Below are positions 27,376-36,695 of a stretch of 64,000 bases of DNA, piece by piece (positions within the stretch are counted from its first letter, which is position 1; every line of letters starts with the position of its first letter). The DNA is taken from positions 248,001 through 312,000 of the forward strand of contig NZ_BMFD01000005.1 in NCBI RefSeq assembly GCF_014637795.1. The letters run 5' to 3'. The notes under the pieces were generated by a model. It saw only the letters and a program-made list of their open reading frames with translations. It was not told the origin of the DNA and did no database searches. The stretch is from Belliella aquatica. Lineage in GTDB: Bacteria; Bacteroidota; Bacteroidia; Cytophagales; Cyclobacteriaceae. Position numbers and translations under genes: made by a program.

Positions 27376-28815
27376 ATGTTGAAAACATATAAAAGCTCGA
27401 TTAACCCAGCCAAGAATCGTTCATCTTTGAATCCTTCAAAAATTCTTACCAATAAAGAAAGAATTCAATCAAAGATTCAGACAAACAGATTTAACAATTT
27501 TGAACGATTGATTTTAACGCTCACATTTTCTTCCATTATTTTGGCGATCATTTCATTATTTTACTTTGAGGCCTATTTTGATCAGCTTCATATCGCAAGA
27601 TTAGAAACCGGATGGGGGTATTGGACATTCATTATATCCATATCTCTACTTGGGATCAAATTGATATTTTTAAGTTGGTTGTTCTATCTTCATAAAAAAT
27701 ATAAGCCTATAGAATCTGTTTCTGATGAGGATCTTCCATTTTGTACTGTAATCGTTCCTGCTTATAATGAAGGGGAAATGGTGTACAAAACACTTAAAAG
27801 TCTTACAGATAGTCTTTACCCAATCTATAAGCTGCAGATCATCACCATCGATGACGGGAGCAAAGATGATACTTGGAAATGGATGCAAAAGGCTAAAGGA
27901 GAACTGGGCAATAGAATTACAATATGCCAGCAACCTAAAAATATGGGTAAAAGAGCAGCTTTACATAGAGCTTTTTTGGAAGGTACGGGAGAAGTGTTTG
28001 TCACTGTGGATAGCGATTCTTTGGTTAAAAAAAATACGCTCCGAAATTTAGTAAGTCCATTTGTGATCAATGAGTCTTGCGGGGCAGTTGCAGGTAATGT
28101 GATGGTGCTCAACAAAGAATCAGGATTGATTCCAAAAATGTTGAATGTGAGTTTTGCCTTCAGCTTTGAATTTATCAGATCTGCTCAAAGCGTTCTGGGA
28201 TCAGTTTTATGTACCCCTGGAGCTTTGGCTGCTTACAGAAAAACAGCCGTAATGAATTGTCTAAATGATTGGGTCAACCAAGAGTTTATGGGCAAGAAAA
28301 CAGATATTGGCGAAGATCGGGCAATGACAAACATGATCCTTAAACAAGGCTATGAAGTAGTATTCCAAAAGAATGCTGAAGTTTACACGAATATCCCTGA
28401 AAAATATAATAACCTTAGAAAGATGTTTACCAGATGGGAAAGAAGCAATGTGAGAGAAAACATCATGCTCACGAAATTTGCTTTCAGTGATTTCCGTGAA
28501 GGAAACAAGTATGGAACAAGACTTCTTTTATTCAATCAATGGTTAAAAGTTCTTCTAGCATACCCAGCCTTGGCTCTCTTAATCACACTCTTAATAATTC
28601 AGCCATTTCTTGTATTGAGCTCAATTTTCATAGGGTTATTTGTCTTCTCTTCCCTTCCAGCGTTATTCTATTTGCTCAAAAGAGACAAGCATGATGCGGT
28701 ATGGGCTTACAGTTATGCGATTTTCTATACTTTTTCATTGTTCTGGATTCCTCCTTATGCGATCGCGACTGCTAGCAGAAGTGGATGGCTTACGCGAACA
28801 ATGCCAAACAACTAG
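27376..28815 (+). CDS. Membrane glycosyltransferase family 2 (processive type)
   Basis: 479-residue inner-membrane glycosyltransferase of the hyaluronan/poly-GlcNAc/cellulose synthase kind. Two N-terminal helices (about 50-75 and 85-110) precede the GT-A domain. The first Asp pair is in TIDDGSKDD (about 157-165), the metal-binding DxD in VDSDS (about 211-215), the general base region in GEDRAMTN, and an (R/Q)xxRW-like FTRWERS at about 351-357. C-terminal helices (about 395-470) could form the export channel. The product polysaccharide is unknown. It is monocistronic, and no PilZ domain or partner export genes are nearby. Confidence 0.88.
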   Translation: MLKTYKSSINPAKNRSSLNPSKILTNKERIQSKIQTNRFNNFERLILTLTFSSIILAIISLFYFEAYFDQLHIARLETGWGYWTFIISISLLGIKLIFLSWLFYLHKKYKPIESVSDEDLPFCTVIVPAYNEGEMVYKTLKSLTDSLYPIYKLQIITIDDGSKDDTWKWMQKAKGELGNRITICQQPKNMGKRAALHRAFLEGTGEVFVTVDSDSLVKKNTLRNLVSPFVINESCGAVAGNVMVLNKESGLIPKMLNVSFAFSFEFIRSAQSVLGSVLCTPGALAAYRKTAVMNCLNDWVNQEFMGKKTDIGEDRAMTNMILKQGYEVVFQKNAEVYTNIPEKYNNLRKMFTRWERSNVRENIMLTKFAFSDFREGNKYGTRLLLFNQWLKVLLAYPALALLITLLIIQPFLVLSSIFIGLFVFSSLPALFYLLKRDKHDAVWAYSYAIFYTFSLFWIPPYAIATASRSGWLTRTMPNN

Positions 28816-28823
28816 ATTAAATA

Positions 28824-28855
28824 AAAAAAGCGGAGAAAAATTTCTCCGCTTTTTT
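28824..28855. terminator. Bidirectional terminator between convergent genes
   Basis: 15-base arms of A6-GCGGAGAAA type (28824-28838) and its complement (28841-28855), loop AA. It abuts the stop codon of the M42 peptidase gene. Confidence 0.93.
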
Positions 28856-29911
28856 TTAATGCTTCCAATCGTATTGATCCAGATTTTCTAGACAAGCATT
28901 GAGAAGTAAAATACTGTTGGCAATATCCTGCTTGTGTGCCATCTCGATGACTTGGTGAAGGTGTCTTGTAGGAATTGAGATTGCTCCTGCGATTGCTCCT
29001 TGTTTTCCCATCCTTTGAACTCCTGCGGTATCTGTTCCGCCAGCGGTAAGGATTTCCGGTTGCCATTTGATTTGATGTTGATCAGCAGTTTTTTTCATAA
29101 AATCTACCATTCGATAATCACAAATTGTCATGGCATCCATAATTTTGATCGCAGTCCCTTTTCCTAACTCTGTCACCTTCTCGTGCGGCTGAGCTCCTGG
29201 TACATCAAAGGCAATCGTCGTATCGAGAGCGATTCCAAAGTCAGGGTTGATTCCATGCGCGGCTACATTTGCTCCACGAATTCCTACTTCCTCTTGAACT
29301 GTAAATACAGCATGGAGGTCATACGCTGGATCTTTGATCGTTCGCAATGTTTCAATCAAAATATAAACCGCCACTCGATTATCGATTGACTTACAGTTGA
29401 CACAATCACCCAATTCGATCAGTTCACGATCTCTGGTAATTGGGTCACCGATGGTGATATATTTCTCCACTTCCTCCTTATTCATTCCCAAATCAATAAA
29501 GAAGTCTGTTGTCTTAGGAAGTTTTGTTTTTTCCTCAGGAGACATGACATGAATAGGCTTGGAACCCATCACTCCTACTAGATCTTTCTTACCATGAACA
29601 ATGACCCTTTGAGCTGTAAGCGTTTTGGGATCAAATCCACCTAATGTATGAAATCTAACAAATCCATTTTCATCAATATGTGTCACAATGAACCCAATTT
29701 CATCCATATGGGCTGCCACCATGACTTTCTTTGCATCTGGATTTTTCTTAGACTTTTTGATCGCAATGACATTACCCATATTATCCAAATTCACCTCGTC
29801 AGAAAGCGGAGTTATGATTTCAACAATTAAATCCCTTACTCTTTTTTCAAAACCGGGCGCTCCAGCTATTTCACAGATTTGCTTTAATAAAGCTACATCT
29901 ACATTCATCAT
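28856..29911 (-). CDS. M42 family aminopeptidase (glutamyl aminopeptidase/endoglucanase M type)
   Basis: 351-residue cytoplasmic di-zinc aminopeptidase. Metal ligands and catalytic residues follow the M42 order: VAAHMDEIG (His 68, Asp 70), a bridging Asp in CKSIDNRVA (about 177-185), catalytic/ligand Glu pair in QEEVGIRGA (about 210-218), Asp in ALDTTIAFD, and His near the C-terminus in PTRHLHQVIE. M42 enzymes form dodecamers that trim peptides. Historical 'cellulase M' naming is misleading. It shares a terminator with the convergent glycosyltransferase gene. Confidence 0.93.
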   Translation of the reverse strand: MMNVDVALLKQICEIAGAPGFEKRVRDLIVEIITPLSDEVNLDNMGNVIAIKKSKKNPDAKKVMVAAHMDEIGFIVTHIDENGFVRFHTLGGFDPKTLTAQRVIVHGKKDLVGVMGSKPIHVMSPEEKTKLPKTTDFFIDLGMNKEEVEKYITIGDPITRDRELIELGDCVNCKSIDNRVAVYILIETLRTIKDPAYDLHAVFTVQEEVGIRGANVAAHGINPDFGIALDTTIAFDVPGAQPHEKVTELGKGTAIKIMDAMTICDYRMVDFMKKTADQHQIKWQPEILTAGGTDTAGVQRMGKQGAIAGAISIPTRHLHQVIEMAHKQDIANSILLLNACLENLDQYDWKH

Positions 29912-29926
29912 ATTTATTTTTATTTA

Positions 29927-29963
29927 AAAAGGCTTCCTATCTTAAGAAAGAAGGAAGCCTTTT
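29927..29963 (-). terminator. Terminator of the PurF-like gene
   Basis: AAAAGGCTTCCT (29927-29938) and its complement (29952-29963) with a 13-base loop. Read on the minus strand the stem leads into TTTTTAAATAAAAAT. Confidence 0.85.
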
Positions 29964-30016
29964 AGTTTTTAAAATTATTGCTTTAGATCATAAATAATCT
30001 ACTTCGATAAGAATCA

Positions 30017-31900
30017 TCAATAAGCTCTTACCGTCTTACCTTCCATATAATTTACAAATGCTCGATTCACTACGCGCATTCCTCCTGGGGTAGGAAAGTC
30101 ACCAGTAAAATACCAATCTCCCAAATGCTCAGGACAGGCTTTATGTAGGTTTTCTACAGTTTGATAAATGACTTTGACATCAGCTTTGATATTGTCAGAG
30201 GTGATGATTTGGGCTACTTTATCTGATATTTCTTGATCTGCAAAAGGCTCATAAAGTTCTTTTGCATAATTCACGTCCATTACATCACCTGATTTTGCCT
30301 TCTCATAAATATCATCAACGAGATCTGACATTCCTCTTTCTTTTAGCAATTCCATTGTCGCTCTGAAAGCAATAAAGTCTTTCATTTTAGACATGTCTAT
30401 ACCATAGCAATCTGGAAATCTAATTTGTGGCGCAGATGACACGATGACAATTCTTTTTGGATTAAGCTTGTCAAGAGTAGTTAAAATACTTTTTTCAAGT
30501 GTAGTTCCTCTCACAATACTATCATCAATCACAACCAAAGTATCTACACCAGATCTTACAACTTCATAAGTGGTATCATAGACATTGGCTACCATAGCGT
30601 CTCTGTCTGAGTCATTGGTTATAAAAGTCCTTAGCTTCACATCCTTACTGACCAGCTTTTCAACTCTAGGCCTAAAATGAAGAAGTTCTTCCAAATCCTC
30701 CAAATGTGGCTTCCCATCAAGGAGTACTTCCTTTCGCTTAGCACTTAAATAGTCTTCCAAGCCTTCAATCATTCCCAAAAAGGCGGTTTCTGCTGTATTT
30801 GGGATGTAGGAGAATACCGTATTCTTCAAATCAAAATCTATCGCTTGAAGGATCTGAGGAATTAAGGCTTTCCCAAGTAGTTTTCTTTCTCTGTAAATTC
30901 CTGGATCAGTTCCTCGAGAGAAATAAATTCTTTCAAATGAACAAGATTTCTTCTCTCTAGCTGGCATGATCTCTTGCTCGCCATAGCTTCCATCTTTATT
31001 GATTATCAGAGCACAACCCGGTTGAATCTCTTTGATTTCCTTATAATCGATATCAAAAGCTGATTTGATTGCTGGCTTCTCAGATGCTACTACGACAAAC
31101 TCATCATCTGCATAATAATAAGCTGGTCGAATACCTGATGGATCTCTTACAACGAAGCTAGAACCATTTCCTATCAATCCAGCCATCGCATAACCGCCGT
31201 CAAAATCTCTACAAGATCTTCTTAAAATCCTAGCAACATCTAATTCATCTTCTATGACGGCGGTAATCTGCTCGTTAGAATATTCATTTTTATATTTATC
31301 GAAGATTCTCTGGTTTTCTTCATCTAAAAAGTGTCCGATCTTCTCCATAACAGTGACCGTGTCTGTTTTTTCTTTTGGGTGCTGACCTAATTCTACCAGC
31401 CTGCTAAAAAGCTCTTCTACATTAGTCATGTTGAAATTTCCCGCCATCACGAGATTTCTACTTCTCCAATTATTCTGTTTCAAGAATGGATGACATGTTT
31501 CTATGCTGTTTTCCCCATGAGTTCCGTATCTCAAGTGGCCAAGCCATACTTCACCGGTAAAAGCAATATTTTCTTTTAACCATTCCGCATCAAACAAGGC
31601 GCTCTCACCACCAAGTTTTCTAGCTTTTTTATATTTTTTTTGAATTTTATCAAAAATATAATTGACAGCTTGGGGTTCTATCGATCGATATCTACTGATA
31701 TATCGGGTGCCTGGACTAGTATTGATTTTGATATTGGCCACACCTGCACCATCTTGACCTCTATTGATTTGCTTTTGCATCAATATGTAAAGTCGATTGG
31801 TCACATAAGCGGGTGATCCATATTTGTCAATGTAATATTGGAGGGGTTTTCGGAGCCTTATCATGGCTATCCCACATTCGTGTTTGATCTGATCACTCAT
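30017..31900 (-). CDS. Long PurF-like glutamine amidotransferase/phosphoribosyltransferase
   Basis: 627 residues against about 470-510 for standard amidophosphoribosyltransferase. The N-terminal class II glutamine amidotransferase domain has a Cys at 9 (KHECGIAMIR), preceded by an eight-residue leader that would be removed to expose the nucleophile. It also has NRGQDGAGVA, HLRYGTHG and the AGNFNMTN block. A phosphoribosyltransferase domain carries the PRPP loop VVIDDSIVRGTT (about 453-464). Extra length lies in the charged middle of the amidotransferase half and in a C-terminal tail of about 100 residues. Purine synthesis (PRPP plus glutamine to phosphoribosylamine) is the family reaction. 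Bacteroidota often carry such a second, longer copy, whose role is less certain. It is monocistronic. Confidence 0.85.
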   Translation of the reverse strand: MSDQIKHECGIAMIRLRKPLQYYIDKYGSPAYVTNRLYILMQKQINRGQDGAGVANIKINTSPGTRYISRYRSIEPQAVNYIFDKIQKKYKKARKLGGESALFDAEWLKENIAFTGEVWLGHLRYGTHGENSIETCHPFLKQNNWRSRNLVMAGNFNMTNVEELFSRLVELGQHPKEKTDTVTVMEKIGHFLDEENQRIFDKYKNEYSNEQITAVIEDELDVARILRRSCRDFDGGYAMAGLIGNGSSFVVRDPSGIRPAYYYADDEFVVVASEKPAIKSAFDIDYKEIKEIQPGCALIINKDGSYGEQEIMPAREKKSCSFERIYFSRGTDPGIYRERKLLGKALIPQILQAIDFDLKNTVFSYIPNTAETAFLGMIEGLEDYLSAKRKEVLLDGKPHLEDLEELLHFRPRVEKLVSKDVKLRTFITNDSDRDAMVANVYDTTYEVVRSGVDTLVVIDDSIVRGTTLEKSILTTLDKLNPKRIVIVSSAPQIRFPDCYGIDMSKMKDFIAFRATMELLKERGMSDLVDDIYEKAKSGDVMDVNYAKELYEPFADQEISDKVAQIITSDNIKADVKVIYQTVENLHKACPEHLGDWYFTGDFPTPGGMRVVNRAFVNYMEGKTVRAY

Positions 31901-32182
31901 TGGGTTGGGCGAAAGTTATATTTGAGTTAACAAAGTTAGCTCTTTTTTAGAAGAATCAAGAAGTAAATTATCTTAGGATTTGTAACCTATATTTTTGTTT
32001 AAATTCTTATGAAATAAAAGTGGGCTATTTAACCTAAATCTAAATGAATTTAATTCCACAACTTGGGGAAATTTCTGTCACAAGATGGGACATGTCTCCA
32101 CATACGAATGATTTTTTGCTGGATTTTGGGGTTGAATGATATCTTTTTCAGAATGGCACCCTTCTTTCACTGCATTCTATAT

Positions 32183-32341
32183 ATGAAAAAGAAAAAAATT
32201 AAATCTGTTCTTTTAACCATCATAATGTTTTTGGTTAATGCAGTTTCCAAGATCTATCAAAAAAAGGAAATTGATAAATCTGAATTTTCTGGAGAGAGCC
32301 ATAATCCATTAAGACTTGAACGACAGTTTTATAATTCTTAA
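32183..32341 (+). CDS. Possible 52-residue membrane-anchored peptide
   Basis: Short frame starting at the ATG at 32183: MKKKKIKSVLLTIIMFLVNA, then a polar tail containing YQKKEIDKSEFSG. It has a lysine-rich N-terminus, one hydrophobic helix and a charged remainder, as in a signal-anchored peptide. Longer versions reaching back to 32063 are unlikely, because the added sequence looks non-coding. It lies 39 bp before the next exported protein and may share its transcript. No homolog is recognised. Confidence 0.42.
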   Translation: MKKKKIKSVLLTIIMFLVNAVSKIYQKKEIDKSEFSGESHNPLRLERQFYNS

Positions 32342-32380
32342 TCATTTTAACAAAATAGAATTATCACTAAACCAAAAATT

Positions 32381-32716
32381 ATGAAAACGAAAATCATCAT
32401 CCCCGCCCTCCTATTTTTAGGAATGACATCTGTTCCTGTATTTTCAAGTCCCACTGCGACTGAAACTAGGGCTATCGAAGTCACAGTTCAAGAACAGGAA
32501 AAAGTCAAAATCGATCCAGAGAATCTTCCTGAATTAGTAAAGGAAACAATTGCTCTAGATTCAGAAACAGCAAGTCTTATGATCTCAGAAGCTTGGAAAA
32601 GCACAAATGAAGAAGGTAAAACTTATTTCAAAATAAAATTTGATAAGGCTGGCGAAGAACTTGTTAAAAAATATGGTGCGGACGGTAAAGAAATTAAAGA
32701 AACAACCAACCATTAA
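32381..32716 (+). CDS. Small exported protein, PepSY-like
   Basis: 111 residues. A signal peptide (about 1-22, ending VFSSP) is followed by a short repeat-like body: LPELVKETIALDSETASLMI, then SEAWKSTNEEGKTYFKIKFD, then KYGADGKEIKET. The pattern 'LP-VK-TI ... I-EA ... G--Y-IKF ... DGKEI' resembles the PepSY-like domains of small periplasmic proteins in Bacteroidota. This is a pattern-level call only. It is followed by a perfect hairpin terminator. It lies 95 bp upstream of the sigma-54 response regulator and could belong to its regulon. Confidence 0.65.
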   Translation: MKTKIIIPALLFLGMTSVPVFSSPTATETRAIEVTVQEQEKVKIDPENLPELVKETIALDSETASLMISEAWKSTNEEGKTYFKIKFDKAGEELVKKYGADGKEIKETTNH

Positions 32717-32746
32717 TCATTACCAACCATAATTTAATAAAGTTTT

Positions 32747-32779
32747 AAGGTATTGGAATCATTCCAATACCTTATTTTT
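32747..32779 (+). terminator. Terminator after the small exported protein gene
   Basis: Perfect 13-bp arms AAGGTATTGGAAT (32747-32759) and complement (32761-32773), then ATTTTT. It separates the exported protein from the regulator gene. Confidence 0.88.
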
Positions 32780-32811
32780 CGTTAGATTGAAAGTTCATTC
32801 AAGATTTTTAA

Positions 32812-34152
32812 ATGGAACATATCTTATTAGTAGAAGATGACGTGACCTATTCAAGGATAATTCAAAGTTTTCTTGAAAAAAACAACTTTAAAGTCACCTC
32901 TTGCACCAAGCTTTCAGACATTGATTACACCTTAAAGAATCACCAAATCAAATTGGTAGTTACGGACTTTAGGCTCCCTGATGGTACTGGACTGCAGGTT
33001 CTTAAAAAAGTTAAAGATAATTATCCCGACGTAGAAGTTATACTAATCACGAATTATTCTGACATCCGGATTGCTGTCAAAGCCATGAAAATGGGGGCTT
33101 TTGAATACATTACCAAACCCATCAACCCAGATGAACTTTTGCTGACTGTAAAGGAAGCAATTAAAATAGATCAAAAGTCGCAAAAAAATCCAAAGATTGC
33201 CCCTCAAAAAAATGAGGATTATATCATAGGCGAAAGTAGCGACGCAAAGAAACTCGAAGAACATATCGATCTAGTAGCTCCGACAGAATTGAGCATTATC
33301 GTCCTTGGTGAAACAGGAACCGGAAAAGAATATATTTCAAAAAGAATACATAAAAAATCAGCTCGCAGAGAAGCTCCTTTTATCGCAGTGGATTGTGGCG
33401 CACTCTCAAAAGAACTGGCAGGAAGTGAACTTTTTGGTCATGTAAAAGGTGCTTTTACTGGCGCATTAGAAAATAAAATCGGCCACTTTGAAGCTGCAAG
33501 TGGGGGTACAATTTTTTTAGATGAAATCGGGAATTTGGACTATGAAATCCAAATCAAATTATTGCGAGCGATTGAAGAAAGAAAAATCAGAAAAATCGGT
33601 GGTTCTAAAGAAATAAATATTGATGTAAGAATCATCGCAGCAACAAATGAAAATCTCATAGGCCAATCGCAAGAAGGTGCTTTCAGAGAGGATTTGTATC
33701 ATCGTTTGAATGAATTCTCCCTTACTGCAATGCCTTTAAGAGACAGAAAGGAGGATTTGGAGTCGTTTTGTAATCAATTTTTAATAGAAAGTAATCAAAA
33801 GCTCAATAAAAGCATAAAAGGCTTCTCCCCTACTGTCATTGCGTTGTTTAAGGAATACCATTGGCCGGGAAACCTTCGCGAATTAAAAAATATTGTTCGG
33901 CGAGCTGTACTCCTTTCAAAATCAGACACAATTGAAATTGAAATGATCCCTGATCAATTGAAAAACTTTTTGCTGAAAAACGAGCTCGTACAAGATGCGG
34001 ATATCACGACCAATAATCTGGCATCTCAAGAAAAAGAGCTGATAGAAAAAACGCTTAAAGAGGTTAAATACAACAAAACCAAAGCTGCAAAACAATTGGG
34101 AATTGACAGAAAAACGCTCTATAATAAAATGAATAGATTTGGTATTGAATAA
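32812..34152 (+). CDS. NtrC-type sigma-54 response regulator
   Basis: 446-residue activator of sigma-54 promoters. The receiver domain (1-120) has acidic residues at 9-10, the phospho-acceptor Asp 52 in VVTDFRLPDG, and Lys in YITKPINPDE. The AAA+ domain has Walker A GETGTGKE (about 165-172), the sigma-54 contact loop GAFTGA (about 213-218) and Walker B GGTIFLDEIG. The C-terminal Fis-type helix-turn-helix is KAAKQLGIDRKTLYNKM (about 423-440). It ends one base before the convergent stop of the hybrid histidine kinase gene, which is its probable partner. Confidence 0.96.
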   Translation: MEHILLVEDDVTYSRIIQSFLEKNNFKVTSCTKLSDIDYTLKNHQIKLVVTDFRLPDGTGLQVLKKVKDNYPDVEVILITNYSDIRIAVKAMKMGAFEYITKPINPDELLLTVKEAIKIDQKSQKNPKIAPQKNEDYIIGESSDAKKLEEHIDLVAPTELSIIVLGETGTGKEYISKRIHKKSARREAPFIAVDCGALSKELAGSELFGHVKGAFTGALENKIGHFEAASGGTIFLDEIGNLDYEIQIKLLRAIEERKIRKIGGSKEINIDVRIIAATNENLIGQSQEGAFREDLYHRLNEFSLTAMPLRDRKEDLESFCNQFLIESNQKLNKSIKGFSPTVIALFKEYHWPGNLRELKNIVRRAVLLSKSDTIEIEMIPDQLKNFLLKNELVQDADITTNNLASQEKELIEKTLKEVKYNKTKAAKQLGIDRKTLYNKMNRFGIE

Positions 34153-34153
34153 G

Positions 34154-36643
34154 TTAATTCTTCAACTCTAACTGATTCGAAAGTAATCTGAGCACTCCTT
34201 CGATACGAGGTGTCAATAATTTCACCTGATTGATTATATCATCCAAATCTTCGTTCTTGATGGCTATTTCGATATCATTTGCTAATAGAGCCGTCGATGA
34301 TTTGATTTGACCAAGTCTACTAGAAAGCTGATGCGTGATTTCTCTGATTTGCAAATAATCAAGGTTATTACAGGCATGTTTCAGCTTTTCAATATCGCTT
34401 TCGGTATGCTCTAAATAGTCCGCAAGCACCTCTTGAAGCAAATCAACATCCCCCATACAAAACCTCTTCAAATCGCTTAAATCAATTGATTCTGGAGCAT
34501 TAAATTTAAAAACTTCAACTTGTTTTTCTAGTAAACTCTTTTTGAGTTGCAGTGCTTCTCCAACCAAATTGATAATTTCATTTTCATCAAAAGGCTTGAG
34601 TAAAATTCCTTCAAAACCAGCATTAATCAATTTTCCTTGATCAACAGCAAAAACATTCGCTGTCATTGCAAGTATTTTTGAATCCGTGATTTTGAATTTG
34701 TCATTAAGTAAATCCAATACTTGAACTCCACTTACTTCAGGCATTTGGATATCGATAAAAGCCAAATCGAACTTTTCACCACTATATTGATCTCTAAAAT
34801 CGACTCCTCCGCAATAAGTCAAAACCTTTGCTCCTCTATTTTCCAAAATCAATCGGATCAATTTCAATCCAATTATATCGTCATCTACGACCAATATCTT
34901 AAGATTATCAAGACCATATGTTTTAGCCACTTCTTCAGAATTCACCGCCTCATCCGTATCTGCAATACCTACAGGTATATTAATCTTAATTCTTGTCCCT
35001 TTTCTGAATTTACTCTCGATTGAGATCTGACCTGACTGAAGATCTACTAGTTTTTTAACAATAGAAAGTCCAAGTCCTGTACCTCCAAATCTGCGTGTTA
35101 TTGAAGAATCTGCCTGATTAAATTCATTGTAAACATTGGATAATTGAGCTTCTTCCATCCCAATCCCCGTATCTTCTACCACAATTTCAAGACTTTCATT
35201 TTCCAAACTCAGTGCCACCAAAATCTTTCCTTCATTAGTGAATTTGATCGCGTTGGAAAGAATATTATTGAGGATTTGATTGATCCTCAATTCATCACCA
35301 ATCAACCATTTATCTTTTGGTAAATCTATGTTCCAAACAAAGTCTAAATTCTTTTCTTCTCCCTTGGAACTGAAAAACTTCTTGATCGATAAAAATAAGT
35401 TGAAAGCATCAAAGGGCTTATTTTCTAATTCAATTTTACCAGCCTCTAATTTTGAAAAATCTAAAATATCATTCACAACTCCCATCAGTGTTTTGGATGC
35501 AAAACCTATCATTTTAACTGATTCATCCTGATTTGGATCTAGATTAGATTTTTCAAGCTGCCTTTGGAATCCTTGAATGGCATGCAAGGGATTTCTTATT
35601 TCATGACTCATATTTGCCAAAAAATCCTGTTTTGCTTTAGCTAGATATTCAGAATAATTCTTTGCTTCTCTGAGCTTAGCATTATAAACACTTGCTTTCT
35701 TGACCTCTTTTAGAATACTATAAATGAATCCAAGAGAACCAATCACCCCTAAGAAAACTAACCCTCCAAGAATAAAAGATACCGTATAAGTTAATTTGTA
35801 AGCAGATTCATTTTGAGACTTTGAATCGATTAATAAACTTAGTTGAATATTACTTATCAAACTCTGAATCTCTGAGAAAACCTCGGTATTTTTAGCTTGC
35901 AAACTTGCTTCGAGATTGACGAAATTTTCCCTAAGTTGACGCTCATCTTTGAAAAGCTCTGTAACCACTCCTTTTAGGCCGATCAATACCGAATCAGATT
36001 TCTTTTTGGGAAGTATACTAATTGCTTTCGATTGGTTTAATTCTTCTATTTCTTCAAAAAACAGTGAGTAATTTTTCTCTTCTTCTTGTTGTGCTTTTTC
36101 TAATCTAACCTGCTTAAGGCTATCGAGATTTCCATATAAATCTCTAGGTTTCAAATTATCAAAAAAATCCATTTTGGACAACTCTTCCTGTCTTTGTAGT
36201 TTGATTTCAATGCTCTTTAATGCGTCTTGACTGAAATTCCTATTTGTAAGTCTATACCTTACTTCTTCTAGGCCAGCATATGAAATCATCAATTCTTGCA
36301 CATTCAACCCTATTTTCTGAAAACTTTCAATCTCAGCTTCACTATCAGCAACTTCATTTAACCAATTTAATCTATTCCCGATGCGCTCATAAGTCTCATT
36401 TAAAATCGAATCTTTGTCTGATGTTCTATTCGCTTTGGACATATCCAAAAGATACACATCCGCCATCAGACCATTGAGTTGTCTTAATTTTTCGTTAGGT
36501 TCAGAAAGATTTTCAACTGTTTCTAATAGATTTTTGATGCTGATATAAGTAACAATACTGACTGAGAAGACTAGAAAAATCGTCAGAACGAACCCCAATA
36601 CTACTTTAGAGCTCAAATGAAGAATGATTGATTTTTTGATCAA
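34154..36643 (-). CDS. Hybrid sensor histidine kinase with receiver and Hpt domains, TTG start
   Basis: 829-residue inner-membrane phosphorelay kinase. Helix 1 is at about 14-36 and helix 2 at about 283-308, bounding a long helical extracytoplasmic region. HisKA follows with the phospho-His at 347 (ANMSHEIRNP). HATPase has N, G1 and G2 boxes (NILSNAIKF, DTGIGM, GGTGLGLSI). The receiver begins LKILVVDDD and has FIDIQMPE. The C-terminal Hpt domain has His 771 in REITHQLSS. The only available start is TTG at 36643, because the frame upstream has an in-frame TGA and no ATG. The gene is convergent with the sigma-54 regulator; a His-Asp-His-Asp relay to it is plausible. Confidence 0.93.
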   Translation of the reverse strand: MIKKSIILHLSSKVVLGFVLTIFLVFSVSIVTYISIKNLLETVENLSEPNEKLRQLNGLMADVYLLDMSKANRTSDKDSILNETYERIGNRLNWLNEVADSEAEIESFQKIGLNVQELMISYAGLEEVRYRLTNRNFSQDALKSIEIKLQRQEELSKMDFFDNLKPRDLYGNLDSLKQVRLEKAQQEEEKNYSLFFEEIEELNQSKAISILPKKKSDSVLIGLKGVVTELFKDERQLRENFVNLEASLQAKNTEVFSEIQSLISNIQLSLLIDSKSQNESAYKLTYTVSFILGGLVFLGVIGSLGFIYSILKEVKKASVYNAKLREAKNYSEYLAKAKQDFLANMSHEIRNPLHAIQGFQRQLEKSNLDPNQDESVKMIGFASKTLMGVVNDILDFSKLEAGKIELENKPFDAFNLFLSIKKFFSSKGEEKNLDFVWNIDLPKDKWLIGDELRINQILNNILSNAIKFTNEGKILVALSLENESLEIVVEDTGIGMEEAQLSNVYNEFNQADSSITRRFGGTGLGLSIVKKLVDLQSGQISIESKFRKGTRIKINIPVGIADTDEAVNSEEVAKTYGLDNLKILVVDDDIIGLKLIRLILENRGAKVLTYCGGVDFRDQYSGEKFDLAFIDIQMPEVSGVQVLDLLNDKFKITDSKILAMTANVFAVDQGKLINAGFEGILLKPFDENEIINLVGEALQLKKSLLEKQVEVFKFNAPESIDLSDLKRFCMGDVDLLQEVLADYLEHTESDIEKLKHACNNLDYLQIREITHQLSSRLGQIKSSTALLANDIEIAIKNEDLDDIINQVKLLTPRIEGVLRLLSNQLELKN

Positions 36644-36695
36644 AATATGGTTGATTTTTGGAATTAATTGTCAAGAACCATTCCAAAATCTCGCA

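Noticed and set aside
32063-32182. Longer 92-residue version of the small membrane peptide
   Set aside because: The added 40 residues are low in charge pattern and rich in rare-looking residues; the lysine-rich ATG at 32183 gives a proper anchor.
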